A DNA stretch of 64,000 nt from the NCBI GenBank assembly GCA_014529385.2, contig CM043971.1, positions 54,287,209 to 54,351,208 of the forward strand, read 5' to 3'. The notes below the pieces were generated by a model. That model had not been told where the DNA came from. It worked only from the letters and a program-made list of their open reading frames with translations, and did not search any database. Shown here piece after piece: positions 45,083-55,766 of the stretch. Position 1 is the stretch's first letter. Each line of letters opens with the position of its first letter. Origin of the DNA: Adiantum capillus-veneris. Its lineage: Eukaryota; Streptophyta; Polypodiopsida; Polypodiales; Pteridaceae. Position numbers and translations under genes: made by a program.

Positions 45083-45558
45083 GTGTTGGTCGAGAAGGTT
45101 AATGAGCCATTAGATGCCCTCTTGAAAGCCTATGAAATGAGACTCAAAAACAACCAAACCCAAGAAAAAAGGTGGATGACATATCCCTATGCGGAACTAG
45201 AAAAAAAAAGTCTTGAAATATGCAAGAAAATGATTCAAACAGCCCAAGCTTTACTAGATCCACCAATTGGAGGACTTGAGGATGTGATCCTTGTCCCTCC
45301 TACACCAGTAACCCCACCAAAGGAGGAATGAATAGAGCCAAAACCCATTCATGAGCACATGCCAAAGCTCAAGGACTTAGCATTCGAACCAACGATAGTG
45401 TTGAATACCATGGATAACTCTTTTGAGGGATTTAACCTAGCTATACCTAAGGGTTGTAAAGAAATATATGGTCTTGATGAATTGTCGAAACAAGTTAGAG
45501 AGGCTAAGTAGATGAGTGAGCTAGAAAAATGATGGAAGATGAGTGTTTCTTCCACCAA
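45083..45558 (+). pseudogene. TR-GAG1 hinge between gag and protease
   Basis: A charged stretch (EPLDALLKAYEMRLKNNQTQ, ELEKKSLEICKKMIQTAQ) ends in a Pro-rich linker. It is followed by broken frame reading PKLKDLAFEPTIVLNTMDNS in another phase. It probably encodes a helical linker of the polyprotein; no domain is recognised. Confidence 0.4.
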
Positions 45559-45846
45559 TAGAGAAAATTAAGATTGGATTTTAAATGAATCTAGAAGTGC
45601 AATCATATTGGGGAGACAAAGGATCTGTAAAGTCTATGGAAAGTCAACCACATTTGCTAAGAGCACTACCTTCCTATACTGGAGAGCATAAGGCCAAGTA
45701 AGATGTTACTGCAATCCCATCACAGAGACTGTCTTTCAATAAGGTCATTGATTCAAAAGGGTTAACAGATATTATATCTATTGTAGTCACCTGTATGATA
45801 ACATTATCCGAGCGTCTTAGAATAATACCAAAACATGTGAACTACT

Positions 45847-46505
45847 GTGGAAAAATTCTTAGAGAATTTTGGTGTGAAAAACCCAACAACTCATATTCAA
45901 GAAGGGATCAAAGAACTTGAAATACCTCAGCTAAACACAAGGCCAGTGCCATTGAACAAGGTAGGCAAGTACTATGAGGGAGAAGATGGATTCACCACTC
46001 CTCCAGTGGAATTCCAAGGTGTAAAAACCATGGAAATCCTTAAAAGTGGAGCTGGTGTTACCATTGCAACAAAAGAGATCTGGAAACAATGGGGAAAATA
46101 GCAGTGAGGGATACCAGGCTAAAACTATAGTTTGCAGATGGAAACATGGAAAAGCCCCTAGGACTACTAAAACAAGTAGTTGTCACTTCTTGTGGCATTG
46201 AATATGAGCATATCTTTGCTATTGTTGATGTTGGCAAGAAGAACAAGTATGAAATAATATTGGGAAGACCATTCATGCGGAGACTTAAAATGTTCCAAGA
46301 TTGGGGTTATGACCATACCTACCTGAGACACATGGAAACCATGACAAGGATTAACTTGAAGGACCTTAGTTACAAGGATGTGATGAGAATACCATTTGAG
46401 GAGTTTGATTCCACTACAATAGCAGGGTCAGAACTTTTAGCATGCTTGGGTAAGCCTAAAGAACTATGGATGTGTGGAGATTCACAATGTGGAAGCTTAA
46501 AGTGA
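45847..46505 (+). pseudogene. TR-GAG1 retropepsin-like domain
   Basis: The first frame reads MEILKSGAGVTIATKEIWKQ, where SGAG with a preceding Lys replaces the catalytic D-S/T-G. After a stop (46099-46101) and shift, the second frame reads EKPLGLLKQVVVTSCGIEYE and KNKYEIILGRPFMRRLKM. ILGRPF matches the conserved I-I/L-G-R motif of Ty3-type proteases. Loss of the catalytic Asp and the frame break indicate an inactive copy. No RT follows. Confidence 0.7.
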
Positions 46506-48837
46506 GAGGAATGTATCCTAGAAAGGGAGATCAAAGATAAGGATTATATCCTAGAACCATTTCCTGAAGAAGCATTAGAGCCACTAGAATGGAACCACAT
46601 CTTGGATAGTCTGGATGTGTGTGCTATTAAAGACGGTCCAACAACGAATTTTTGTGATAAAGCTGGCTTTGATATTGTTCCTTACTTTGCAAAGAGTGTG
46701 ATCGGGAAAAAAAAAAGATAACCAAGCATCATCAAGTTCTCGAGATGAAGAGAAATCAAAGGAATGTGGCGAATCAAAAGACGAAAAAGAAGAAAAGTTC
46801 TATGACTTCGTAGAACAAGTTGAGCTTCAAGAAGATGCCAACAATGTGAATATGGACAACCCAATAGGTGACATGAATGACACTTTAACTAATGCACGGT
46901 TTATGATTATCCAGATCAAAGATCTAGGAACCACAGTCATCGATGCAAGAATAAAGTGCATCAAAAGTGGATTCCAGGTGATGCAACCACAACAAGCATC
47001 CTCATATGTGGCTCCGACTCAACCAAGAAGAAAGCAGCCATGTCAACGAGCTGACAATGCGCTAATCAATTGGTTAGAAAAGTCATTCTAAAAATGGAAA
47101 TCCAAGAGAGAACAAACATTAACTTCCCATAACCAACAAAACCATCAAGGGAAAGTGCTAGAATTCACCCTTATTGAGGATAGTAGCAACAATGATGATT
47201 CTTATGACATCCCCTACTATAAACTTAGGTCATCACTATCACTAGCAGTTTCCGCAACAACCATGGAAGACCAAAAGCAAAGAACAATAAGTCAAAGCCA
47301 AAACGTTTGACAAATATGGATACCAAAGAGCCAATTTGGCCAAAAGAAGGTATGGATCAAGAGGATGACTATCTCTGATGAAAAATCACAAGATCCAACA
47401 GCAAAAGGAAAACAATCAAAGTGTGCAAAAACTAAAACCACAAAGTCTCAAGCTTTTGCAATTCAAATTTGGGTTCCAAATAAGTTGAATCAAGCACAAA
47501 GAGGTCAAGAGTTTATTTGGATTCCGAAATGGTTAAGAGTATCATCTTTCAAAGTTTGAATCATGTCCCCAACCAAGCGTACAAGCGTTGAAGCAAAGAT
47601 TGATGCTAACTCACAGACAGACAAGCTGGATCCCAAAGATTCATACAACTACAAGACCGTGTATATGAAGTAGATCTTTATACTATAAATCTTCTATCTT
47701 GTATGTGACTTAATGAATCCTAACAAACAAAAGGGACTAGTAGTACTGACAAAAAAGAGGGAGGCAGAAACAATAGTTCAGTCATCTATCATGATAAATG
47801 TCTACAGCAGCTAGGGGTCAAATCAAATAGTTCATCATAATTGGTTCTACATGCTTAAAGGATGCTCACGATATAATTCATTTCAAGTTGGGTAGCCAGA
47901 AGGTGCCAGAGATGCCCGTCAATCATTTTCAAGACTGAAACCCAAAAGGCTAGCTTATAAAGACAAATATAACTTCAAATCAAGACAAACTTTGTCGGTA
48001 GGCTATGAATACAAAATACAAGCTAAGGACTCAGAAAAAAGGATAAAAGTCTAACCCCTAGCCAAAGATGCAATTTTTCAAATCTGAAGCCATGATAGCC
48101 ATCTACATACCCTGCACATCACATATATGAGTTTTGGGAACAAATGGACAATGATAGCTCATAGATGGTCATCTATCATGAATAATGTCAGATAAGGTCC
48201 TTTTGAAGCAAGTTACTAACTTGGGGAATTAACTAGGGTTTGTTGTGTTTTAATTAAGTCATATATCAAGTAGAAGCAGTAGGATATTTAAAATTTGGGA
48301 GGGATATTTTAAATTTAGGCAATTAGATTTTGAATTTATAGCGAGATCTCCCTTACATAAGAGAGTATAGGTTGGACAAGTGGTGGACCTTAAAGCTACA
48401 GCATCCATGCTAGTGGACATGATAGGTAGGGAATCTAGTTTAATATTGTATGTATAATATATATGTAATAGATCTAGCTTGGAGAAGTGGTGGACCTTGG
48501 AGCAAAACCCCATGTAAAACATATCATGCACATTCCAAGTGGTGAGAAAAAAATGATTTACACAGCATCCAAAAGCTAACAACGGAAAATGCGACTTTGA
48601 TCGCCTTCATGCAGGAACAAAGAAGTCCCCAATGAATAACAACAGACACAAGAGGTAGAAAATTGAAGAATCAAAGCATTAAGTCCTTCTTGAAGCTATA
48701 GTAAGGCCAACAAGCACTTGACATCAAAAGAGAATGTGCAAGCAGTGGAGTAAATAGAAAATAAAAAACGACAACAAAGACTACACCGACATTGACAATG
48801 AGGTCATGTCAAGGAAAACATGAATTCGAGGGGGGAG
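46506..48837. other. TR-GAG1 3' body, largely non-coding
   Basis: A Gln/Pro-rich open piece (46846-47091, VMQPQQASSYVAPTQPRR) and a Lys-rich one (47365-47559) are present. The remainder shows only short broken frames and no recognisable enzyme domain. It occupies the place where RT, RNase H and integrase would be. Confidence 0.55.
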
Positions 48838-49119
48838 TGTTGTCCCATGGGTCAACAGTACATCATAACTCACTTTTCATACCAAAGTTGTATTTTTTTA
48901 GAGTTAGAAAATGATGCAGATTATGGTTAAAAACATCAGTTGTAATAAGTAGCTAGTCTAGTTGCAGAAGCTAAGGTACGATGGCACTTCCAAATGGTAA
49001 AGACAAAGCCATTTGACCCAGTGAGCTTTGTTTTAGGTTTAAGCTATGGTAGACTTAGTATATAAGGTACCTAGGTCATTTTTGTAAAGTAAGAAGCCAA
49101 AGAATAAAACAGCTCCTGG
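48838..49119 (+). repeat. Putative 3' LTR of TR-GAG1
   Basis: It starts TGTTGTCCCATGGG immediately after a purine tract and contains a TATA-like GTATATAAGG near 49059. The right end (about 49119, ...CTGGCA) is a guess made from the start of the hAT fragment. Confidence 0.5.
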
Positions 49120-49124
49120 CAAAG

Positions 49125-49940
49125 AGTGGGATTATGCTCACAACATATGTGGTCGATATATGGATTGGCACTGTAAATTTTGTCTCACAACAAAATCATG
49201 CGGTGCACCTTGTATCAGGGACCATTTTTTGGGTAGCATTAAAAAAAGTTGCAAGAAATGTGAACATCCTCAGGAACCTGCAATTGCAAAGCGTCTGAGA
49301 GAAGAGATTGCTAAAGAAGGTGGCAAGAGACAACATATATATAGCTCTGTTATTGGTGCAAGTCAAGAGCAGTAAGAGCCAAATATTAACTCTATTGATC
49401 CTGTGGTGACACCAACTAACCTTGGAGAACAGCCTTTGCAGGGAGAGGAAATGTCAAGCAGTATTCCTTTTAAGCATCACAATGCACATGGACTTGGTCA
49501 AATGCGTCAAAAATCATTGCATCAAAGCTTTCAGATGCAGTTTCTAGAAGAAGCACAAATTGTACTTGCCAAAGCAATATTGTTCATTGGAAGTGCTCTA
49601 GTCATGGTAGACATCAATCATTAGAAGGCTGCTTGGAAGAAAATTGGTGAATTTGGCCCAGGATTTTCAGCTCCTTCTTATCACACGATACGAAATGTTC
49701 TCTTGGAAAAATGTTACATCGAAGTCAAAGAGCATGTTGGCAAAATAATACTCCGAAGTATTGGGCTTTCAGGATGCACAGTTGTGAGTGATGGTCGGTG
49801 AGATGCTCAAAGAAGACCACTGATCAATGTAATGCTGGTTTGTCCAAGGGGAGAAACATTCATAAAGGTGATTGACAATTTTGGAGCGATTAAAAGTGGC
49901 AAATACATTTTTGAGGTCTTGATTAATGTAATTAAATAAA
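49125..49940 (+). pseudogene. hAT-like transposase fragment (BED zinc finger and DUF659)
   Basis: A BED-type finger reads WHCKFC...HFLGSIKKSCKKCEHP (49165-49275). After frame breaks comes a DUF659 segment with APSYHTIRNVLLEKCYIEVK, LSGCTVVSDGR and RRPLINVMLVCPRGETFIKV (49665-49900). These belong to plant hAT-derived transposases that cut and paste DNA in the nucleus. The catalytic RNase H-like core and C-terminal dimerisation domain are absent. Stops at 49372-49374, 49622-49624 and near 49799 show decay. It directly follows the putative TR-GAG1 LTR. Confidence 0.8.
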
Positions 49941-50339
49941 TTGGTTGTTGGTGGGTACACCGCGAGCAGACGCTAGCATAGCAAGAAAAAAACCAACAAC
50001 TCTATGTCGGCCGAGGACGACACTTAACTCGTAGGTGCAAGGAAACAAGAAAATGGTTGTGAAACTACTTATTTACCTTTTAGGACAATCTCTAATTGAG
50101 GAAATCGAATCCAAGAATGCACTAGTGAAGATAATCCAAACTACAATGCGAATGCTCACTGAATCTAGGTCAAATGCATTCGAAAAGTCACAAAGCTCAC
50201 AAGATATGCTCTCCTTGCCATGAGATCAATATCCTATGGACTGTGACTTGATAACCCACCTCAAACGACTGACAGATAGCAAAATAAAAGTTACCATTTT
50301 TTGTGTTATATGATCCTAATGTGTAGTCCTACTTGCCGT
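49941..50339. other. Left flank of the Tat element, no gene recognised
   Basis: It includes a GTTGTTGGT...ACCAACAAC inverted repeat (about 49944-50000) and an open stretch 50035-50223 without recognisable family. CCGT (50336-50339) next to the LTR is repeated at 59084-59087. Confidence 0.5.
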
Positions 50340-51483
50340 TGTTAGGAGTTTTTTGGAGCAAGGGATTGCGCATATGTACATATACATGCATGGTGCATCG
50401 AATAAAGGATTTCCCATTTTCTAGAGCCAGGTGGTTATGTGGGGCCCACATGTGTACAGGCAGGACAACATGTACATAGTGCATCGATTTTCACTATTAC
50501 CAGTACCACTGTGTTTTTCTACAATAATGAGGAGTTTATAGCGCATAAAACTTCTCGAGGAAGCTATCCGCGGGCCGACGACATGAGGTAAGCAGGTGCG
50601 TCAGATGGCATCGAGTGGGGTCAGGAGGCCTAACGGGGTCAATATTTGCACATGGATGAATACGGACACAAAGTGGTGTTTTCTTGTGAGAGTTATGCAG
50701 AAAGGTCATCATTAGGACCACTTTTTGGGGCCACTTCACGTGGTGGCGAGATGCATTATTGGAAAAAAGCTGAGTGCCAGGTGTGCGAATGATGCAAAAA
50801 GGTGACAACTATGCACTGCGAGGTCAGTTTTTGGCCTGTTCGGGGTCCGTTTGAGGTCATCTAAAAGGCCAAGGGTGCCCAAGTAATAAAGCTAAGTGTG
50901 GGAACTGAAAAAACTGAGAGAAGACCAGAAAAAACGTGGAGAAGAGAGGAGGAACAGCCGCAGGTGTGTTTTTGGTGTTTTTGGAGCCTGTTTTGGCCGT
51001 AAACTGCTCATCCGAGGTCGGATTTGAGCACTTTGACATTGTAGACTAGGATTTTGGGCCGTTCCGAACGCGATGGCGCTGTCCATTTTTCCAAATTCCT
51101 CACTCTTTTCCTGCTGTTTTTCTGTGTAAGTTTCTCCTATGAGCGAAGTTTCTGCTCCAGTTTGTGATTGTATCTGGTATCTTTTACCCATATTGTGTGA
51201 GCTGTTTGCCCCATTGGTGTTGGCCCAAGATCATTTGTATCTAAAAATCAGAAATTCTCCTCTTTTGAGCTGAGTTTTTTGGGTGTGTGTGTGTGTGTGT
51301 GTGTGTGTCTGTGTGGAGTGGGCAAGTGGATAGTCTCTCTCCTCTCACTCCAGAGGTGTGTTCCCTGCCTCGGCCAGGTGTGTTGTGTATGCCGAGTGGT
51401 GCCCCATAGTGTGTGTGTGTATCTTCCAAGAGTGTGTGTCGGGTTGTTATAGAGGCGTTGTGTGTGTTTTCATCCCGCCCACA
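50340..51483 (+). repeat. Tat element 5' LTR
   Basis: TGTTAGGAGTTTTTTGG to CCCGCCCACA. It contains a (GT)n tract near 51283-51308, shorter than in the 3' LTR. Open frames on its minus strand recur in the 3' LTR and are shadows. Confidence 0.94.
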
Positions 51484-51489
51484 TTCTTT

Positions 51490-51507
51490 TGGCGCCCCCA
51501 CGGAGGA
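51490..51507 (+). other. Primer binding site, Asp tRNA type
   Basis: TGGCGCCCCCACGGAGGA begins six bases after the LTR end. TGGCGCC is the usual start of Athila/Tat-type binding sites. Confidence 0.72.
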
Positions 51508-52550
51508 TATTCTTCGAGTACCTTCTGCTTCGAGCTTTAAGCTTCGAGATTCGGGATTACAGGTTACAGGTTGCAGATTACAGGTTACAGGTTACAGGGA
51601 CAGGTACAGGTACAAGTGATTCACACAGGTACAGGTAGTTGGAGTACAGTGATATACTAGCAGTGATGTCACTTGCAGTTGTTGTGGGTATGCATCACTT
51701 GGCGCCTATTTGAGCGCATTGTCTGCTGGATTGTACGTTACTTGTGGAAACTGCCATTATACGCATTTGTGGAGCCATACTTGGTTGTATTTGGCAGTCC
51801 CAGCCATTTCTGAGACTTGGTCTGGAAGATAGTCATTTCTGAGACTTGACTATACGCGATTTGCATTAGCCTTCGTGTGAGGGTCGATAGCGTGAGGTTT
51901 TTATTGAGCTGGGGGATTATCAAATGTGGAGATCTTTTCGGTGATATAGGTAGCTGGAGCACCCTTTTTGTGACCTCGCCATAGGCTATGTACTAGTGAG
52001 TCCTACTTGATGCTCGGGTTCTATTGTTGACAGTTTATGCATACATAGATAGTCTATATTTTGGGTTCCTACTGCTCTACTTCTGGAGAAACTCTGTCGA
52101 AATTTTCCCAAGTTATGATGGCTGGTTTTTTGGTATTTTGAGCCATTTATGCTGTTATGCTGCTGAAATTTTGGCAAAATCAGACGTTGAGTCAGGTGTG
52201 CCTTCTCGGGAGCTTCATGGTTGGCTTTAATGGATGATCAAAATGGCCCTCAGTTCACTCCTTTTCATTTAACTCAAAGAATTCAGATTAATGTTCATGT
52301 GTCCAGGAAGATCTTTTTCTAGCAGCGCATAGTCTTTATGTTTGGGCCAAGAAGATTGAGAGAGATCTTGGAATGTCCTTTGCCTGGTGTCATTCCGATG
52401 ATTAACTATGAAAACTCATTTGATGTGCATGTGTTTGTCCTTATCTAAAGTTGAGCTCCATTGAAGTTTCTGGGGATTGGGTAGTGAAAAGTTTTGGGTT
52501 CTTGCACGTGTGTTCGAAGGGGTTCTCAAAGCATCATAATTTGGGTAGCC
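51508..52550 (+). other. Tat element leader with TTACAGG repeats
   Basis: The untranslated leader before gag. At 51556-51618 the heptamer TTACAGG and close variants recur about seven times. No conserved open frame was found in the remainder. Confidence 0.7.
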
Positions 52551-53576
52551 ATGGCTTTCTCTTATCCGGAGTTTCATGGAAGAAGTGATGAAGATGTGGA
52601 AGAATTTTTGGAAAAGATGGAGGTTGCCTGCATTAGCAACCAGATTCATGACCCTACGCAAATGTTACACCTTCTCCAGATTTGTTTGAAGAGTGATGCA
52701 CGAGTTTGGTCTAAAGCATTTGAAGAGGAGTTGTGTGTGGCTGATCCACCTGTAAGGTTGAGTTGGGACAATCTACGACATGGGTTGGAAGTGGAGTTTG
52801 TGAAGATAGAAGATCCTGACAAAGTGTGGCAAGAAGTACAGGCTTTGGTACAAAAGGAAGGTGAGCCAGTAGATGCGTACATACGTAAGTTTTCATTGGC
52901 ATGGGAGCGAATGTGCAAGGTTTTAGCACCACAGGTACCCCCGCCTGACATGATGAAGAAGGACAGGTTCTTGGCTGGTCTTTGGGAGAATATACGTTGG
53001 AGAGTGGAGCTAAAGAAGCCTAGGACATATGAGGATGCACTAGAGGTAGCAAGGAACAAAGAGTGGAAGCTGAGGAAAATGAGCCAGTTAGGGGTGGAGT
53101 CTTTGCCAATGAGGTCTGAATTTCAGCCTATAGAGTCTTTACAAGGGCGCATGTCAGGGGTTCATCATGAACCAGTAGTTACTACTCAGGTTATGCCAGC
53201 AGTGGTCACTACAGCAGTGCAAGATGATGGGCTAAGGCAAGACATGAGGCAAATGGTAGATTTGATGAAGAATCTCAGCCTAAACATGCTAGGTCAAGTG
53301 GGAAATAATCGAGGTCGAGGGAGGTTTGCAAATCAGCAAGGAGGTGAAGAAAGGCCTAGGAATGGTGTTGGACAAAGCAATGGTAGGTTTTGGAGGCAGA
53401 TGCCCACATGTTATAATTGTGGAGAGTTGGGTCACATCAGCCCGCAATGTGATAAGCCACCAAGGATGGGGGGAGACATGTATCCATTGCCAAGACAGGT
53501 GTTAACTAGGTCAAATGATTATAACATCGAAATTAAGGGAGACAAAGGAACCAGTGGACTGACCCAGGAGGAATAG
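52551..53576 (+). pseudogene. Tat element gag
   Basis: The start MAFSYPEFHGRSDEDVEEFL at 52551 has a good context (GCCATGG) and is preferred over the upstream in-frame ATG at 52494. A capsid domain follows (LLQICLKSDARVWSKAFEEE, VDAYIRKFSLAWERMC, MKKDRFLAGLWENIRW), then one CCHC knuckle CYNCGELGHISPQC (53409-53450). It forms virus-like particles that hold element RNA. It ends at TAG 53574-53576, beyond which the same frame continues as protease, so the stop is either a mutation or a readthrough site. Confidence 0.93.
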
Positions 53577-54509
53577 GAAGAGACAAAAGTGCTAAGTGTA
53601 GTCACCTTGGAGAAGGCATCAAAGATAGAGGATACATTAGTGATGCCTATTGGGAAGAGGACCACAGAGGATAAGGAAGGAAGAAGTGCCCTAGGTCCTA
53701 GTAAGAAGAAAGGAAAGAGCCATGAAGGCGAGGATGTCAAGGCCAAGAGGAAAAGGAGAGCTCGTCGAAAGTTTCATGTTTTAGATTTTCCACTAGGGGA
53801 TGGGCAATTAAGCTATGACTTGAAGGAGGATCTGACGAGCAGGAAGGCAGATGTTACTTTTGGGCAGCTTATAGAGATGGTGCCTAAGCTAAAGGGACAG
53901 TGGAAGAGGATGGTTAACCCAATGGAGAAAGAGCCAGAGAGAGGTTCAGTAAAGGTGTTGGCAATGGATGAGCTACCAGACATTTGTCCAATAGTAGATG
54001 TGTGGCATAAAAGGAAAAATTTGGGACAAGGTTATGTGGATGGCGGAGCCCAAATATGCATCATAACACACTCATGCGTTGAGAAGATGGGTCTCACAGT
54101 GGCTGGGGTGTCAGGTTTTCGGATCAGATTGGCAAACCATCAAAAAGTAAAATGCTTGGGTGTTGTAAAGAGCTTAGAAGTGGAGGCATATGATGCAAAG
54201 GCAGTGGTTGATTTTCATGTGATGCCAGCAGGGTTGGGAGCATATCCTATTATACTGGGCAGACCGTGGTTATGTGCAGTGGGAGCTGTTCAAGATTGGC
54301 GACATGGTACGATTAGCCTCTATGGAAAGACAGGTACCAAGAAGCTTTATAATATGGAAACAAGGAAACGATTAGAGGAGCTTTATGAAGATGAGGATGA
54401 GTCTAGTGATGAAGACTCTTCCACGGTGACAGATGAGGATAGTGATAGCACTACCAACAGTGATGAGGATGCTGATGTTGCATTTCTTTTGATGGACAAA
54501 GAAATCTAG
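53577..54509 (+). pseudogene. Tat element protease region
   Basis: Same frame as gag. A basic linker (KRKRRARRKFHVLDFPLGDG) leads into a retropepsin-like domain with YVDGGAQICIITHSCVEKMG (Asp at 54039-54041), LANHQKVKCLGVV and IILGRPWL. It is followed by an acidic tail rich in Asp/Glu/Ser (EDEDESSDEDSS) and TAG at 54507-54509. It cleaves the polyprotein. D-G-G instead of D-S/T-G may lower activity, though such variants occur in plant gypsy elements. Confidence 0.88.
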
Positions 54510-55766
54510 GAGATTGGCTTAGTTGCATTTGCGAATGAGGTTGAAGATGAAAGTGAAGGGCCTTATGAAGTGATTGAAGGGCTGATGCAAACCAAGGTTA
54601 AGTTGTCAAAGAAGCGGGAATTAATGACGCAAATGATTAGTGGAGACCTCTCAGCTATGGAGAAGGATATATTTTTGCATATGCTAGCTAGTTTTCCTGA
54701 TTTGTTCATTACTTCATATGAAGAGATCAGAGGGTTCAAGGGTGAAGAGATGCATATAGAGCTGAAAGAAGGTGCTAAGCCAGTGTGGCAAAGGCTAAGA
54801 AGGATGGGTCAAGAGCAAATGGAAGCCTTGCGGGTAGAGGTGGACAAGTTATTGAAGGCAGGGTTCATAGTCCCTGTGGAGACCACAGAATGGGTGAGTC
54901 CAGTAGTAGTCAGTCCAAAGAAGGATGGGAAGTGGAGGATTTGTGTAGATTTTAAACCCTTAAATGCAGCCACTAAGAAGAACCCATATCCTCTTCCATT
55001 CATCGATCAGATCTTGGATTCAGTGGCAGGTTATGAGAGGTACAGTGTGTGTGATGGTTTTTCAGGCTATTTTCAATTGAAGATTGCTCTTAAAGACCGC
55101 ACAAAGACAACTTTTATTATGCCATGGGGTTGCTATTGCTACACAGTATTGCCATTTGGGTTGTCAAATGGACCTTCCTTCTATCAAGAGAGAGCAAATT
55201 GGGTGTTGGAACCATTCATTGGTAGTTGTGTTAAAGCTTTTATGGATGACTTCTGTGTCTATAGCAGTAGGGCTGATCACCATGAAAAGCTGCAGATGGT
55301 ATTGGCTCGATATGATGAATGTGGAGGACAACTAAATCCAAAGAAATGTCATCTAGCACAGCCAAGGGTGAAGTTATTGGGCCATATGGTGTCAGAAAAT
55401 GGCATTGAGGCTGATCCAGATAAGGTGAAGTCTATTATTCTTCTTCCATCACCTACGAGTACGAAGCAATTGGCAACCTTTATACACAAAGTGAAGTACA
55501 TGGCAAGGTTTATTCCATTGTCTTCTCAGATTCTTTATCCATTACAACAAGTGGCAAAGCATGATCCATTGCAATGGGATGACAAGTGTGAAGAAGTGTT
55601 TCAAGAGGTGAAAGAGGTGTTAGGGGGGTTGTCAGCCATGCAGGCTCCTGATTGGGAGAAAGTTTTTTATGTAAATCCATCAGTAGGGGATGATGCCATT
55701 GGAGCCATGCTATTGCAAAAGGGGAAGGGCAGCCATTATATGAGGCCAGTGCATTGTGCACGCTGA
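54510..55766 (+). pseudogene. Tat element reverse transcriptase and first RNase H
   Basis: RT motifs are KKDGKWRICVDFKPLNAATK, YSVCDGFSGYFQLKIALKDR, LPFGLSNGPSFYQERAN and catalytic FMDDFCVY (55239-55262), then LLGHMVSENGIEADPDKV. The Ty3 RNase H begins (WEKVFYVNPSVGDDAIGAML) and runs into TGA 55764-55766 within VHCAR*VKL, where CGA is likely. It converts genomic RNA into double-stranded DNA. Confidence 0.93.

Larger units (their letters stand above)
42799..49119 (+). mobile_element. Non-autonomous gypsy-like element with gag and protease only (TR-GAG1)
   Basis: Broken open frames for a gag-like protein (42799-44668), a hinge region and a retropepsin-like domain (45847-46505) are followed by about 2.3 kb without RT, RNase H or integrase. 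A polypurine tract (GAGGGGGGAGTG, 48828-48839) then meets a putative 3' LTR. The layout fits large gag-only retrotransposon derivatives that need another element's enzymes. The 5' LTR was not identified. Confidence 0.65.

Noticed and set aside
50536-51501. Minus-strand frames in the Tat LTR, repeated at 58121-59134 and partly at 63541
   Set aside because: LTR copies plus a GT microsatellite that encodes Thr-His runs; no family similarity.
51555-51618. TTACAGG repeats as an interstitial telomere tract
   Set aside because: Plant telomere units are TTTAGGG or close variants; this is a different heptamer in a retrotransposon leader.
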